Numbered from the stretch's first letter, positions 28,794-38,319 are shown. The stretch: 64,000 nt of DNA from Solilutibacter tolerans (GCF_900155935.1 NZ_FTLW01000001.1:582094-646093); one strand, 5' to 3'. A program made the numbers and translations. The notes: generated by a model from the letters alone, not told the origin.

Positions 28794-29422
28794 CGTTTCG
28801 TTGCGCTTCTCCGAAAAGAGCTCACATACCCCATGACGGTGCGAATAGCCTCGGCTCTCGCACCATCCTGCGAGAGGGCGGCGTGCGCATCGGGGTTGGT
28901 CGCGCCGTGCACGAGCGATTCCACCATGCGAGGAAGGACGAAAAGCATTCGTTCCGTTTCGTCGGAGCTGTACCACGCTTGGTCGGCGCGTGAAAGTATT
29001 CGCCCAAAGGTGTGATGTAGCGCGCTCCTGAAGCCGAGCGTGCTCTCCGCAATGGCGGAGGAAACAATTTCGTGCAGATCCGCAGCTTCTGCGTGCGCAT
29101 CCAATAACCGTTGGACAAGTTCGCGGGTGAATTCTTCCAGCGGAGCAGAGGCCCAAGCATCCGTCGTCTGTTTGATGGCCTGTCGCACATCTTCAACATG
29201 TCGATCGTGGAGGGCTGTGAATATTGCCTGCTTGTCGGGGAAGTACTGGTACAGTGACCCGACGCTAACACCAGCGACCTCGGCGATGCGATTCGTGGTA
29301 AGGGCGTGGGGTCCATGGCGCTTCACTACAACGTGGACAGCCTCGAGTACGGCACCCACGGTCTGCCGTGAGCGTTGTTGCTTGGGCTCGCGTCGCGTTA
29401 GGGATCTTACGGCCGTGGTCAT
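28787..29422 (-). CDS. TetR/AcrR family transcriptional regulator
   Basis: 211 residues. The N-terminal HTH is clear (QTVGAVLEAVHVVVKRHG...TTNRIAEVAGVSVGSLYQYFPDKQAIF). The C-terminal ligand-binding domain is unassigned. It converges on the broken NmrA-like gene with a 7-bp overlap. TetR genes commonly control adjacent NmrA or SDR-type oxidoreductases, so it may regulate the SGNH/NmrA unit, but its own promoter region is the gene-poor DNA to the right. Confidence 0.92.
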   Translation of the reverse strand: MTTAVRSLTRREPKQQRSRQTVGAVLEAVHVVVKRHGPHALTTNRIAEVAGVSVGSLYQYFPDKQAIFTALHDRHVEDVRQAIKQTTDAWASAPLEEFTRELVQRLLDAHAEAADLHEIVSSAIAESTLGFRSALHHTFGRILSRADQAWYSSDETERMLFVLPRMVESLVHGATNPDAHAALSQDGARAEAIRTVMGYVSSFRRSATKRY

Positions 29423-29717
29423 GCTGTATTGCTGTATCTACTTGCCAGGTTGAATTCTAGCGAGATCGTAACTAACGAGCCTGTTCCGGGACAACGGACT
29501 GCGAGTCAGATCGTGGTGATCGTCAGCACCATCCTGTTCTGACAGGCCCGCATCGACATCCTGAATCTTCGGAAATTGACCCCTGGCACCGCCCTCGTCG
29601 CACACGCATCGCTTCGGGTTCGACCATGCAACCACGGCGCGTTTGTTGGAAGAGCTGATTCATTAGGCTGCTTCAACCGAATCTGCCGGATAGTCAGATT
29701 AACGGATGCCGCTTCGG
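29423..29717. other. Gene-poor junction right of the TetR gene
   Basis: 295 bp with no supported gene. It includes the TetR promoter region and the second copy of GTTCGACCATGC (29618-29629). Short frames here show no family resemblance. Confidence 0.45.
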
Positions 29718-30248
29718 TTATTGCGTGTGTGCTGAACGTTGCAGTGCATCCAGTAATGCCTGCGGTTTTTCCAGACTCAGCATCAACAAGCGACCATCGC
29801 GCTCAGGCAAGACCAGCACACGTCGTTTATCGGTGACCAGCGCGAACACCTTGTTTCCGCCGATCTGGCGGAAATGCCCAGCGTGATAACCGGGCATCGA
29901 GGTGCCAAAACTTTTTATACCCAAGCGGTATTCCGTGCTGGTGTCGAGATCGACGATGCGTGCTTGGTTTGTAAGCAGTGACGAAGTAGGGATGCTGGTT
30001 CGGTTGAGGCCCGCGACGATCTTGAGCGTCTCGCCATCCAGCATCACCTTGCGCCTGAAGACAGTGATCAAAATCAGTGCCGGCGCGATCAAGGCCGCCG
30101 CGATCACGACCCATAACGCCGAGCTGCCAACCAGTTGGTGCCAGCCCATCGCAAGCACACCCGTCAATGTCAGCAACACGGCGATGAAAATCAGCGCCGG
30201 GATGCGCAAGTCCGGCGGGGTGACGTCGAACTTGCGCACGTTGCTCAT
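29718..30248 (-). CDS. Membrane protein with bacterial PH-like domain
   Basis: 176 residues from the ATG at 30248, which overlaps the hydrolase stop (ATGA). Two hydrophobic helices (about 17-37 and 43-65) are followed by a PH-like beta domain: VMLDGETLKIVAGL...MPGYHAGHFRQIGGNKVFALVTDKRRVLVLPERDG, resembling bPH_5-type domains. It is the last gene of the SPFH operon. Its function is unknown; a membrane-surface sensing or scaffold role is only inference. Confidence 0.78.
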   Translation of the reverse strand: MSNVRKFDVTPPDLRIPALIFIAVLLTLTGVLAMGWHQLVGSSALWVVIAAALIAPALILITVFRRKVMLDGETLKIVAGLNRTSIPTSSLLTNQARIVDLDTSTEYRLGIKSFGTSMPGYHAGHFRQIGGNKVFALVTDKRRVLVLPERDGRLLMLSLEKPQALLDALQRSAHTQ

Positions 30249-31621
30249 GGAGTGGTCTTGATCCAATTGGCGATGTCGCTGATCAAGGTGACATCGACAT
30301 GGCCAGGCTTCTGATAGCTTTCAAGGCCCGCATTGGCTTGGCTTTCAATCGCGAGGTGGTTGAGGGTGGGGTAGCGCTTCAGCACCACATCCTTGTCATT
30401 GCCGAACGCGGCCTGCCACGCTTGCCAGTCGGCATCGACCACCTGGATATCGTGGCCGCCGTGCAGTACCAGCATCGGTTGATTCGCTTTGCGTGCTTCG
30501 GCGACTGGGTCGACCGCATCGACGCTGCGCCAATAATCGACGGGCAGGTTCATCGGTGCACCGACCGTGGCATCACCTGCGCCACGTACGTTGGCGATCT
30601 GTTTCTTCAGCGTGTCCAGATGTGCGACGCCGTCCGGCGTGTCCTGGATGCCTTGCATGCCCAGAATGCGCACGTTTTGCTCCATCAGGATGTCGAGCAG
30701 GTTGCGCGCCGGTGCAGCCAGCAGCACGAGCCCGGTGGTCTTGCCATCCTTCATCGCGATGCGTGGCGCCATCATGCCGCCCTGGCTATGACCGATGACG
30801 AAGATGCGCTTGGAATCGACGCCGGACTGGGCGCGTAGAGTTGCGAGCGCGGTAACCGCGTCATCGGTGGTCTCGTTGTCGATGCTGACACCTGCCGCGT
30901 AATCCTGCGGGCGGGCCTTGGTGCGCTTTTCGTAGCGCAAGACAGCGACGCCCTGCGTTGCGAGGCCGCGTGCGATGTCGAGGAAGGGGCGATTCGCACC
31001 GATGGTTTCGTCGCGGTCCTGTGGACCTGAGCCATGCACCAGCACCGCGGCCGGGAACGGGCCCTGGCCCTTGGGCATCGTGAGTGTTGCGGGCAGGGCG
31101 CCTTCGCCAGCGCCGACCATCAGCTCTTTTTCAGTGAACGTGGCAGTAGCTGAGGGTGGCGGCGCGGGTGCAGGGGGCGCGGGGCGTACCAGCAGGCCGG
31201 ATACCTTGCCCTTCGCATCGATGCTGATGCTGGCGTTGAGACTTGTCCCGCCACGGGTCAGCGGGATGAGCAGGACTTGCGAGGTGCCTTCGGTACGCAG
31301 AAATACTTCGCCGCGGCTGCCTTCGGCGGGGAGTGACTTCCATACCTGTTCAAGACGGGCAGCAGGCACGGCCTGTTTCATGTTGGCGTCGAACATCGCC
31401 TCGGCCTGGGCGAATTCGCCGCGATCCAGGTGATCGAGCAAACGTGTTGCGGTCGCGCGTGCGGTATCAGGGGCGACTTGCGCGGCGGCGTGTTGAGGCC
31501 CCAGCAATAGTCCCAGCCCGAGCATCAGCATCAAGCCGGAACCCAACAACAGGCGAGCTTTGATGCGCGAACCATGCTCCGCGCCCCAACGACGTTCAAG
31601 CAGACGGGCGATGTGCAACAT
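30245..31621 (-). CDS. Secreted alpha/beta hydrolase with N-terminal DUF3887-like domain
   Basis: 458 residues. The long N-terminal hydrophobic signal ends at HAAAQ. A DUF3887-like domain (about 50-150, ATRLLDHLDRGEFAQAEAMFD) precedes a Pro-rich linker and an alpha/beta hydrolase of the S9-like esterase group: oxyanion HGSGPQDRDE, nucleophile elbow GHSQGG, acid in HGGHDIQV and base in LNHLAI. It is probably a periplasmic esterase or peptidase-like enzyme. One nt separates it from the DUF4177 gene upstream, and it overlaps the PH-like gene downstream. Confidence 0.88.
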   Translation of the reverse strand: MLHIARLLERRWGAEHGSRIKARLLLGSGLMLMLGLGLLLGPQHAAAQVAPDTARATATRLLDHLDRGEFAQAEAMFDANMKQAVPAARLEQVWKSLPAEGSRGEVFLRTEGTSQVLLIPLTRGGTSLNASISIDAKGKVSGLLVRPAPPAPAPPPSATATFTEKELMVGAGEGALPATLTMPKGQGPFPAAVLVHGSGPQDRDETIGANRPFLDIARGLATQGVAVLRYEKRTKARPQDYAAGVSIDNETTDDAVTALATLRAQSGVDSKRIFVIGHSQGGMMAPRIAMKDGKTTGLVLLAAPARNLLDILMEQNVRILGMQGIQDTPDGVAHLDTLKKQIANVRGAGDATVGAPMNLPVDYWRSVDAVDPVAEARKANQPMLVLHGGHDIQVVDADWQAWQAAFGNDKDVVLKRYPTLNHLAIESQANAGLESYQKPGHVDVTLISDIANWIKTTP

Positions 31622-31622
31622 G

Positions 31623-31808
31623 TCAGGCCCCCCTCTTCTTGAACACGGCGAATCCTGCAGTCATGCCGGCTAGCGGTGGGGTAAAGCTGACCATTTCCCA
31701 GCCTTGGCGACCCATGCGGTCGAACTCGGTCATGGCCTGTGCGAGGTCGAAATTTCCCCACAACTTAGCTTTCACTTCGATGATTTCGTATTGCCAACGG
31801 TCACTCAT
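31623..31808 (-). CDS. DUF4177-family small protein (first paralogue)
   Basis: 61 residues: RWQYEIIEVKAKLWG ... MGRQGWEMVSFTP. The W-x-Y-x-hydrophobic start and the GWE-hydrophobic core are the DUF4177 pattern. AAGGAG precedes the ATG. It is cytoplasmic and of unknown function. It sits in the SPFH operon 33 nt after a second, diverged DUF4177 gene. Confidence 0.8.
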   Translation of the reverse strand: MSDRWQYEIIEVKAKLWGNFDLAQAMTEFDRMGRQGWEMVSFTPPLAGMTAGFAVFKKRGA

Positions 31809-31841
31809 TCGGTGCTCTCCTTGTCATTCAAACAATGTCAT

Positions 31842-32021
31842 TCAAGCGATGCTGCGTTTCATGTACAGGCGGGTCGGTTCCATCAGGCTGCAGCGCAATG
31901 CGGCCACCAATTCCCAACCGTCTTTGCCGAGTTGGTTGAGGGTTTCCTCGACCTTCTGGCCGGGGTTGCCGGTGATCTGCGGGGTGATATCGATGACCTT
32001 GTATTCCCAGGTGTTTTTCAT
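31842..32021 (-). CDS. DUF4177-family small protein (second paralogue)
   Basis: 59 residues, easily missed because of its size: [19 protein letters not shown] ... LGKDGWELVAALR. It shares the W-x-Y-x-hydrophobic start and the GWE core with its neighbour at 31623-31808, so the two are probably an old tandem duplication. The ATG overlaps the stop of the ribbon-helix-helix gene by 4 nt. Confidence 0.82.
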   Translation of the reverse strand: MKNTWEYKVIDITPQITGNPGQKVEETLNQLGKDGWELVAALRCSLMEPTRLYMKRSIA

Positions 32022-32203
32022 GAAGTCATGTCCTCGTCGGATGTGGAATTGTGGCTCTTGATGCGCCCGGCGCGGCGCAGAGCATCACGCAGCAGGTACT
32101 CGATCTGGGCGTTCGCACTTCGTAGTTCGTCGTCCGCCCAGCGCTGGACTTCTTCCAGGATCGCGGCGTTGATGCGTAAGGGATAGGCCTTTTTTTCAGC
32201 CAT
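32018..32203 (-). CDS. Arc-type ribbon-helix-helix DNA-binding protein
   Basis: 61 residues from the ATG at 32203. A short beta strand (AYPLRIN) and two helices ([16 protein letters not shown] and [16 protein letters not shown]) are the ribbon-helix-helix fold of Arc/MetJ-like repressors. No toxin gene is recognisable next to it. It lies inside the SPFH operon, and a perfect palindrome precedes that operon, so autoregulation is likely by inference. The upstream stop overlaps its ATG by 1 nt and its own stop overlaps the next ATG by 4 nt. Confidence 0.8.
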   Translation of the reverse strand: MAEKKAYPLRINAAILEEVQRWADDELRSANAQIEYLLRDALRRAGRIKSHNSTSDEDMTS

Positions 32204-32484
32204 CACACACCTTTCCTTGGGTTGAACTTGCGCACGTGCCACCACATCGACAACGCGAGTGCGTTCACCACCAATGCCATCGCCAACGCCACCTTCATCG
32301 CACGGCTGCCGTCTTCACCCGCCCAGTAGAGGCCCAATGCCCCCAGCAGGATGGTGATACCGACCAGCGCCATCCGAATGGCCAACCCCGGCGATGCAGG
32401 GCGCGAATCCTTCGCCAGCCAAGCCGCGATGGCGATGGCGGGCAAGCCCGCCAAAGCCAGCAGCAGGGATGCGAGTCCCATCAT
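32203..32484 (-). CDS. Small inner-membrane protein in SPFH operon
   Basis: 93 residues with three hydrophobic segments ([37 protein letters not shown] and [18 protein letters not shown]) and a basic C terminus ([11 protein letters not shown]). I do not recognise a family. The ATG overlaps the SPFH gene's stop by 1 nt (TGATG), and the stop overlaps the next ATG by 1 nt, so translation is coupled on both sides. It may be a membrane partner of the SPFH protein. Confidence 0.75.
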   Translation of the reverse strand: MMGLASLLLALAGLPAIAIAAWLAKDSRPASPGLAIRMALVGITILLGALGLYWAGEDGSRAMKVALAMALVVNALALSMWWHVRKFNPRKGV

Positions 32485-33347
32485 CAGTACAGCGTGCCCG
32501 CGTTGACGATCGGTTGGGTGCTGCGCTCTCCGCACAGCACCACTAGCAGGTTGCTGACCATCGCGGCTTTGCGCTCTTCATCCAGCTGCACCACGCCGTT
32601 CTTCTGCAGCTCGGCCAAGGCCATTTCCACCATGCCGACCGCACCGGCGACGATCCGCGTGCGTGCGGCGATGATAGCGTTGGCCTGTTGACGCTGCAGC
32701 ATCGCCTGGGCGATTTCCGGCGCATAGGCAAGGTGGCTGATGCGGGCATCGATCACTGCCACGCCGGCATCGTTCAAGCGATCCGCCAATTCCTTTTGCA
32801 GGTGCTCACTGATTTCGGCGGCGTGGCTGCGCAGGGCGAACTGGCCTTCCTCATGCTGGTCGTAGGGATAGCTAGTCGCCATCGAGCGCAGCGCAGCCTC
32901 GGACTGGATGTGCACGAAGCTTTCGAAATCATCCACGTTGTAGACAGCCTCGGAGGCATCAACCACCTGCCAGACGATGACCGCGGCAATCTCGATGGGC
33001 GAGCCATCCAACTCGTTGACCTTCAACTTGCCGCTCTCGAAATTGCGCACGCGCATCGACACCTTGCGCTTGGCGAAGAAGATGTTGTTCCAGCGCAGGC
33101 CGTTGTCCTTGACCGTGCCGACGTATTTGCCGAACAGGCTGAGGACGGCGGCTTGGTTGGGCTCGACGATGTACAAGCCGGCCATCAGCACCAAAGCGAT
33201 GCTGAGGGTAGCGATGCCTGCAATGACCCAGAGGACGCTGCGAGCAGAAAAGCCCATGTAGCCGATCCAGCCACTGGCCAGCATCAAGGCCAACAAGGCC
33301 AGCAGCACCGGTACGCCGGGCAGGGAGCGGATGACTTTCTCTTTCAT
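32484..33347 (-). CDS. SPFH (band 7/stomatin-like) membrane protein
   Basis: 287 residues from the ATG at 33347, with GGAG upstream. Two N-terminal hydrophobic segments (about 12-30 and 38-60) precede the SPFH domain, which starts at [19 protein letters not shown] and includes [31 protein letters not shown], the typical SPFH C-terminal helix. Such proteins form large membrane-associated assemblies. It lacks the long coiled coil of flotillins and the NfeD partner of slipins. It is the first of seven coupled genes. Confidence 0.9.
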   Translation of the reverse strand: MKEKVIRSLPGVPVLLALLALMLASGWIGYMGFSARSVLWVIAGIATLSIALVLMAGLYIVEPNQAAVLSLFGKYVGTVKDNGLRWNNIFFAKRKVSMRVRNFESGKLKVNELDGSPIEIAAVIVWQVVDASEAVYNVDDFESFVHIQSEAALRSMATSYPYDQHEEGQFALRSHAAEISEHLQKELADRLNDAGVAVIDARISHLAYAPEIAQAMLQRQQANAIIAARTRIVAGAVGMVEMALAELQKNGVVQLDEERKAAMVSNLLVVLCGERSTQPIVNAGTLY

Positions 33348-33390
33348 GACGGCAACTCCAAAAGGTCTAGAGCAACGGGCTCCAGATAAA

Positions 33391-33407
33391 GATATCAAAT
33401 TGATATC
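33391..33407. promoter_or_regulatory. Perfect palindrome, candidate operator of SPFH operon
   Basis: GATATCAA-A-TTGATATC lies 44-60 nt upstream of the SPFH start codon in otherwise GC-rich DNA. Its position and symmetry fit an operator for a dimeric or tetrameric repressor; the operon's own ribbon-helix-helix protein is the obvious candidate. Binding is inferred, not shown. Confidence 0.65.
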
Positions 33408-33487
33408 AGTTTGCAAGCCGCGGCGCAGCACAAAAAGCGGCCACGAGATCAGGCCGAAAATTTCATTGAAAACAGGGGGTTAAACGA

Positions 33488-34435
33488 TTAGCGCCGGTCT
33501 GGTAGATACAAGATCGGGGCCGGGCTGAATTCGCCCGTGGCGTAGATGCCCTTGCCGCCGCGGGAAAATGTCACCGCCTCGGGTTGTGGCAGAAGCATCA
33601 TCCGCACCACCAAGGGCGGACGGGCGACGGTCTGTGCCCAAGTGTCATCGCCTTGGCGCGTGTAGACCAGCAGGTTGGCGTAAGTCAGCACGGCGATCGC
33701 ATCGCGCTGCGGGTTGATGCCAGCGGCCGTGACTTGGCTGCGCAGCCGCGCCATCGAGGGGTTGTCGCGGCGCTCGTTGGCTTCGGCTTGAGGCACGCCC
33801 GCGAGGGTGCCCGCCAGGCGTGCGGTAAGCGTCTTGGGTGCCTTCTTGCGGTCATCCGCACGAAGCTGCAAGGTGTATAGCTGCGGCGGCTGACGCTTCT
33901 TGGTGATCAAGAGGATTTCGTTGCGCTGCGCATCCACTGCGATGGCCTCGCAATCGCGCGCGCCATCCGGCCAGCGGAACTGGATCGACCATGCGGGCTT
34001 CAAACTGCCACCCGCTTCGATGTCTTGCGGCTCTTCCACAACATGCAGTGACAGCGTTTTGCGGATGCCGCCGTTGTCGCCGGTATCGGCAATCAAGAGA
34101 TAGGGCTTGCCATCCAGCTCGAAGCTGGCGATGTCTTCCCAGTCGGTCTTCTTGACGCCTTCGATCTTGAACGTGGCCAAGCGATTGCCGCGATGGCTGA
34201 TCGCATAGAGGTTGGCCGGTTTGCCGCTGTCGTCTATCGCCCATAGCACGCCGTCTTCCCGCCGTGATGCGGCGATGCCGCTGATCTCGTCCAGATCAGC
34301 ATCGATCATCAGCCCTGCGATCTGCGTGTCCGGCAACTCGCTGGGCTGATTGCAGCCCGCCAACACGGACGCAAGCCCAAGCACCAGCGCGCAGGCGAGG
34401 AGGCAACCCGCGGATCGTGAGGACGGGAATGGCAT
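33488..34435 (-). CDS. Lipoprotein, predicted beta-propeller-like
   Basis: 315 residues from the ATG at 34435. The signal ends in a lipobox (ASVLAGC), predicting a lipid-anchored protein. The body has repeated propeller-like stretches: DEISGIAASRREDGVLWAID, IADTGDNGG, CEAIAVDAQRNEILLITKK, and QPEAVTFSRGGKGIYATGE. These repeats resemble the esterase-like-phytase/SdiA-regulated type of propeller. No function can be assigned. It is divergent from purT. Confidence 0.75.
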   Translation of the reverse strand: MPFPSSRSAGCLLACALVLGLASVLAGCNQPSELPDTQIAGLMIDADLDEISGIAASRREDGVLWAIDDSGKPANLYAISHRGNRLATFKIEGVKKTDWEDIASFELDGKPYLLIADTGDNGGIRKTLSLHVVEEPQDIEAGGSLKPAWSIQFRWPDGARDCEAIAVDAQRNEILLITKKRQPPQLYTLQLRADDRKKAPKTLTARLAGTLAGVPQAEANERRDNPSMARLRSQVTAAGINPQRDAIAVLTYANLLVYTRQGDDTWAQTVARPPLVVRMMLLPQPEAVTFSRGGKGIYATGEFSPAPILYLPDRR

Positions 34436-34502
34436 GGCCGAAGGATGACAGATGCGGCCCTCGGCATAAACTGGTAGCTGGAGCCCCTTGGAAAAGCACT
34501 GA

Positions 34503-35702
34503 ATGACAACCCTTGGCACACCACTATCCGCGCATGCCACGCGCGTCCTGTTGCTTGGCTCAGGTGAGCTGGGCAAGGAAGTCGCGCTGGAGTTGCAACG
34601 CTTTGGCGTGGAAGTCATCGCGGCCGATCGTTATGCCGATGCGCCAGCGATGCAGGTCGCGCACCGCAGTCATGTGCTGGACATGCTGGATGGTGCTGCG
34701 CTGCGCGCGTTGATCGAACAAGAGAAGCCGCACCTGGTGGTGCCCGAAATCGAAGCGATCCATACGCCGACGTTGGTTGAATTGGAGCGTGATGCCGGTT
34801 TGAAAGTGATTCCTACCGCGCGCGCGGCATGGTTGACGATGGACCGCGAAGGCATCCGTCGCCTTGCTGCGGAAACGTTGGGCGCGCCGACATCGCCTTA
34901 TCGCTTCGTCGACACGCGTGAAGAATATTTGGCCGCGATCAAGGCCATCGGCCTGCCTTGCGTGGTCAAGCCGGTGATGTCGTCATCAGGCAAGGGCCAG
35001 TCCACCGTCAAGAACGAAGCCGACATCGATCACGCCTGGGAATACGCGCAAACCGGTGGCCGCGCGGGGGCAGGGCGCTGCATCGTCGAGGGTTTTATCG
35101 ATTTCGATTACGAAATCACCTTGCTTACCGTGCGTCATGCAGGCGGCACCGCATTCTGTGCACCGATTGGCCATCTGCAACGCGACGGCGACTACCGTGA
35201 AAGCTGGCAGCCGCAACCGATGTCCGCCAAGGCACTGGAGCGCGCCAAAGTCATCGCCGCCGATGTCTCCGCCGACTTGGGTGGGTGGGGTGTGTTCGGG
35301 ATGGAATTTTTCGTCAAGGGCGATGACGTATGGTTCTCCGAAGTCAGCCCGCGCCCGCATGACACGGGTCTGGTCACGCTGGTCTCGCAGGACTTGTCGG
35401 AGTTCGCGTTGCACGCGCGCGCGATTCTTGGCTTGCCGGTCGGCGCGGATACGGACGGCAACATCCCCAATATCGCGTCTTCAGCATCAAGTGCGGTGTT
35501 GGCGCAAGGCCATGGCGTGCCGGTGTTTTCCAACGTTGAGGTGGCATTGAGCAATCCTGCCGTCGCGCTGCGTCTATTTGGAAAGCCGCGTGTCGAAGGG
35601 CAGCGTCGCGTGGCGGTCACGCTGGCACGTGCAGGATCGGTGGATGAGGCGCGCCTGCTCGCGCGCAATGCTGCCGAAGTGTTGGGCGTGCAACTGGCCT
35701 GA
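34503..35702 (+). CDS. purT: Formate-dependent GAR transformylase (PurT)
   Basis: 399 residues, the family length. ATP-grasp enzyme: N-terminal [30 protein letters not shown], then [15 protein letters not shown] (ATP loop), [18 protein letters not shown] and the metal-binding [18 protein letters not shown]. It makes formyl-GAR from GAR, formate and ATP in purine synthesis. GTG-like alternatives are absent and the ATG at 34503 matches the known N terminus. Confidence 0.97.
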   Translation: MTTLGTPLSAHATRVLLLGSGELGKEVALELQRFGVEVIAADRYADAPAMQVAHRSHVLDMLDGAALRALIEQEKPHLVVPEIEAIHTPTLVELERDAGLKVIPTARAAWLTMDREGIRRLAAETLGAPTSPYRFVDTREEYLAAIKAIGLPCVVKPVMSSSGKGQSTVKNEADIDHAWEYAQTGGRAGAGRCIVEGFIDFDYEITLLTVRHAGGTAFCAPIGHLQRDGDYRESWQPQPMSAKALERAKVIAADVSADLGGWGVFGMEFFVKGDDVWFSEVSPRPHDTGLVTLVSQDLSEFALHARAILGLPVGADTDGNIPNIASSASSAVLAQGHGVPVFSNVEVALSNPAVALRLFGKPRVEGQRRVAVTLARAGSVDEARLLARNAAEVLGVQLA

Positions 35703-35739
35703 CTGACCGGGCGTGATGACCCACCAAACAGGAATGACG

Positions 35740-36192
35740 ATGATCGAAACAAAAGATGAAGCACCTGAAGCCACCAACTGGACTGGAAAGTCGTCGGGCG
35801 ATGTGCCGGTGAAGCAGACCATCGCGCCACCAGTGCCGATGGAAGTCGCTGCAGCACAAGAGCCGCCCAAGCCTGCGCCCGAGCCGGCCAAGCCGACCGT
35901 CATCGCGCCTGACAGTGGTTACGCGGTGTTTTTCTTTCCTGCGGCTATCGAAGCGCTCGGCGCCGTGGTGTCGCCCTATCTTGATACCGAAAATGGTGAG
36001 CCGCACATGCGCTGCCTGGAAGTGGACACCGGCGGCGCTTTCATCGAAGTCACGTTGGAAGTGGCCGACAAGGAGGGCGTGATGCGCCGCATAGAGCTGA
36101 TGTTCCCGGCCAGCATGGTGCGCCTGATCATGTCGGTGCATAGCGATGGCACCTTCGGTTTTGCGCGTCCGGCGTCGCCGATCAATTACTAA
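35740..36192 (+). CDS. Hypothetical cytoplasmic protein downstream of purT
   Basis: 150 residues from the ATG at 35740, with AGGA 6 nt upstream. A Pro/Ala-rich disordered N-terminal third is followed by a compact domain (YAVFFFPAAIEALGAVVSPYL...FIEVTLEVADKEGVMRRIELMFPASMVRLIMSVHSDGTFGF). I recognise no named family. It follows purT by 37 nt and probably shares its transcript. Confidence 0.72.
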   Translation: MIETKDEAPEATNWTGKSSGDVPVKQTIAPPVPMEVAAAQEPPKPAPEPAKPTVIAPDSGYAVFFFPAAIEALGAVVSPYLDTENGEPHMRCLEVDTGGAFIEVTLEVADKEGVMRRIELMFPASMVRLIMSVHSDGTFGFARPASPINY

Positions 36193-36195
36193 GCA

Positions 36196-37446
36196 TCATT
36201 CGGCGATCACATCAATCCACACCGCGTGGTGGTCGCTGGCGTTGGAGAAGCGGGCGTCTGCGTCATTGGCTGCAGGCCAGGCCACGCCCGCATCGCGCAC
36301 ACGCAAGCCCATTGACGGCAACACATAGTCGATACGAAGAGTGCCCACTTTCGGCCCGAAATCGGCGGTGTGGATGCTGGGGTCTCCCTTGCGCACAAAG
36401 CCATAGCGCTGGGCTTGTTCGGGGCCGCCCGCGCTGGTGGGCGGCGGCATCTTGAGCACGCGTGGCGAATCGAGAAGCTGGGTTATCGAGTTGCGAGCCG
36501 AATCGCCATCGATAGGATCGGCGTTGAGATCGCCTGCGATCACGAAGCGTGCATCGGTCGGCAAACCACCGCACTGACGCTTGTCATCGCACAGCCACGG
36601 TACGGGCTTTCCGGAGATGTAATCCGCCCACAGGCGCAATTCATCGGCATTGCGTTTGCCGTTGCGGTCTTCTGGGCCATCAAAGGTCGGGGGCGTGGGA
36701 TGTGCGACGAGGAAATGGATCTCGCCCTGCGGCGTCAGCACCGGGATATCCCAATGTGATTTGGATGACAGACGCAATTGCTGCCATGTCGCATCGATAT
36801 GGGTGGGTTTGCCCGTCTTCGGATCGACGGGGCGGCGTGCATTCGGCATCGCTGACCACTTCAGCAAACGGAAGCTGCGTAGACGGGCGATGTCGAGTGG
36901 GTACTTCGACAACACCAGCATGCCGTATTGGCCAGGGTGCATCCCGTAGCCCCAGGCATCATTGCCACGTGCGCGTCCGGTGCTGCCGATCTGGCCGTCG
37001 CCATCGATGTCCAGTCCGCTCGCCACGCCCGTGTTGACCTCGGCGAAATAGCGGAACGGGTAGTGCAGCGGTGTGCCGCCATATTGCGCGACATCGAGAT
37101 ATTTCTGCTGGAAAAGATCGGCGGCGCGGCCGTTGCGGTCGTAATCGAATTCGTTGAGCAAGACCACATCCGCACGCACACGTTGCAATACGGCGGCGAT
37201 CTTGCGTGCATCGGCATCATCGCCTTGCAGTCGTTTGATGAGACCACCGTCCTCGTCGCTGTACAGCGAGGTGTTGTAGGTGGCGAAGCGCACCGCGGGC
37301 ATCGCTTCGCGCAGCACGCGCGACATGTCGCCGGGTAGTCGCTCCAGCGCGCGGGCATCGGGGGTGCCGTGCACGTTGATGCGCAGGCAGGCGGCACTGA
37401 CGAGGACGAATGAAACGAGCGAAATGGTGCGGATGACGCGGTTCAT
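36196..37446 (-). CDS. Endonuclease/exonuclease/phosphatase-family lipoprotein
   Basis: 416 residues. The signal sequence ends in a lipobox-like VSAAC. The EEP fold is shown by FATYNTSLY (metal Asn), [13 protein letters not shown] (metal Glu), [22 protein letters not shown] and the C-terminal SDHHAVW (catalytic Asp-His). A long insert around [12 protein letters not shown] could bind metal. It is probably an extracytoplasmic nuclease or phosphodiesterase. Its start overlaps the bpt stop by 4 nt. Confidence 0.87.
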   Translation of the reverse strand: MNRVIRTISLVSFVLVSAACLRINVHGTPDARALERLPGDMSRVLREAMPAVRFATYNTSLYSDEDGGLIKRLQGDDADARKIAAVLQRVRADVVLLNEFDYDRNGRAADLFQQKYLDVAQYGGTPLHYPFRYFAEVNTGVASGLDIDGDGQIGSTGRARGNDAWGYGMHPGQYGMLVLSKYPLDIARLRSFRLLKWSAMPNARRPVDPKTGKPTHIDATWQQLRLSSKSHWDIPVLTPQGEIHFLVAHPTPPTFDGPEDRNGKRNADELRLWADYISGKPVPWLCDDKRQCGGLPTDARFVIAGDLNADPIDGDSARNSITQLLDSPRVLKMPPPTSAGGPEQAQRYGFVRKGDPSIHTADFGPKVGTLRIDYVLPSMGLRVRDAGVAWPAANDADARFSNASDHHAVWIDVIAE

Positions 37447-38189
37447 GGGGCGAGATACTCCAGCGGGCTCCAGCGATCGCCATCGTAGCCGTCAAGTGGG
37501 CGAAAGCGGCGTTTGTAGTCCATCTTCGGGTGGCCGGCGATCCAGTAACCGAGATAGAGATGTCGGCGTCCTTCGCGCATCGCCCAATCCAGTTGTTGCA
37601 GGATGGCGAAGGTGCCCAGGCCACGATCCGCATGGTCCGGATCGTAAAACGTGTACACAGCGGAGAGGGCGTCGGGCAGCAAGTCGGTGACGGCCACGGC
37701 AAGCAAGGGCCCGGCTGCGCCATCCACCTTTTGCCTGATTTCAAGGAAACGGGTCTCCGACCAGCTGCCGGCCAGGAACTGATCGAACTGCACGGCGCCA
37801 TGATCGTCCATGCCGCCGCCACGATGACGCAAGCCGAGATAGCGTTGGTACAGCGCGAGTTGTTCGTCGCTGCGTTCGGCAGGCACGACGCGTGCGACGA
37901 GATCGGCATTGCGTTTCAGGTTGCGGCGCTGACTGCGGTTTGGGCGGAACTGTGCCACTGGCACGCGTACCGCCATGCACAGGCGACAGCCGTGGCAATT
38001 GGGGCGATAGACCAAGTCGCCAGAGCGACGAAAGCCCAGCTCCAGCGCACGCGGATAGATCAGCGGCAGGCGAGGGTCATTGGGTTCGACCACCAGGTCG
38101 CGTGCGGGACGGTCGTGCCAGTAGCCGCAGACATGCTCCCCGGTCTGGAAAATGCGGACATCGTGGGCAGGGGCGGCATCGGCGCGCAT
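37443..38189 (-). CDS. bpt: Aspartate/glutamate leucyltransferase (Bpt)
   Basis: 248 residues, the usual size. It contains [20 protein letters not shown], the Cys cluster in [21 protein letters not shown], and [25 protein letters not shown] and [15 protein letters not shown], all diagnostic of bacterial ATE-like transferases. It adds Leu from Leu-tRNA to N-terminal Asp or Glu, creating N-degrons for ClpS/ClpAP. It is co-transcribed with the EEP lipoprotein gene. Confidence 0.95.
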   Translation of the reverse strand: MRADAAPAHDVRIFQTGEHVCGYWHDRPARDLVVEPNDPRLPLIYPRALELGFRRSGDLVYRPNCHGCRLCMAVRVPVAQFRPNRSQRRNLKRNADLVARVVPAERSDEQLALYQRYLGLRHRGGGMDDHGAVQFDQFLAGSWSETRFLEIRQKVDGAAGPLLAVAVTDLLPDALSAVYTFYDPDHADRGLGTFAILQQLDWAMREGRRHLYLGYWIAGHPKMDYKRRFRPLDGYDGDRWSPLEYLAP

Positions 38190-38319
38190 GAGGGCAGGAT
38201 AACGGCGGACGGTTGCATGGCGCGAGACTGGCCGCAGCCTGAACAGAGCCTAGCAGGCGTCAACCGGCGGCTCGTGCGGCGCGTTGACCCAGCATCGAAA
38301 CCAAATTGGAGTTCACCGA

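Noticed and set aside
32018..32203. RHH protein as the antitoxin of a toxin-antitoxin pair
   Set aside because: The neighbouring small proteins are DUF4177-like and a membrane protein; no toxin fold is recognisable.
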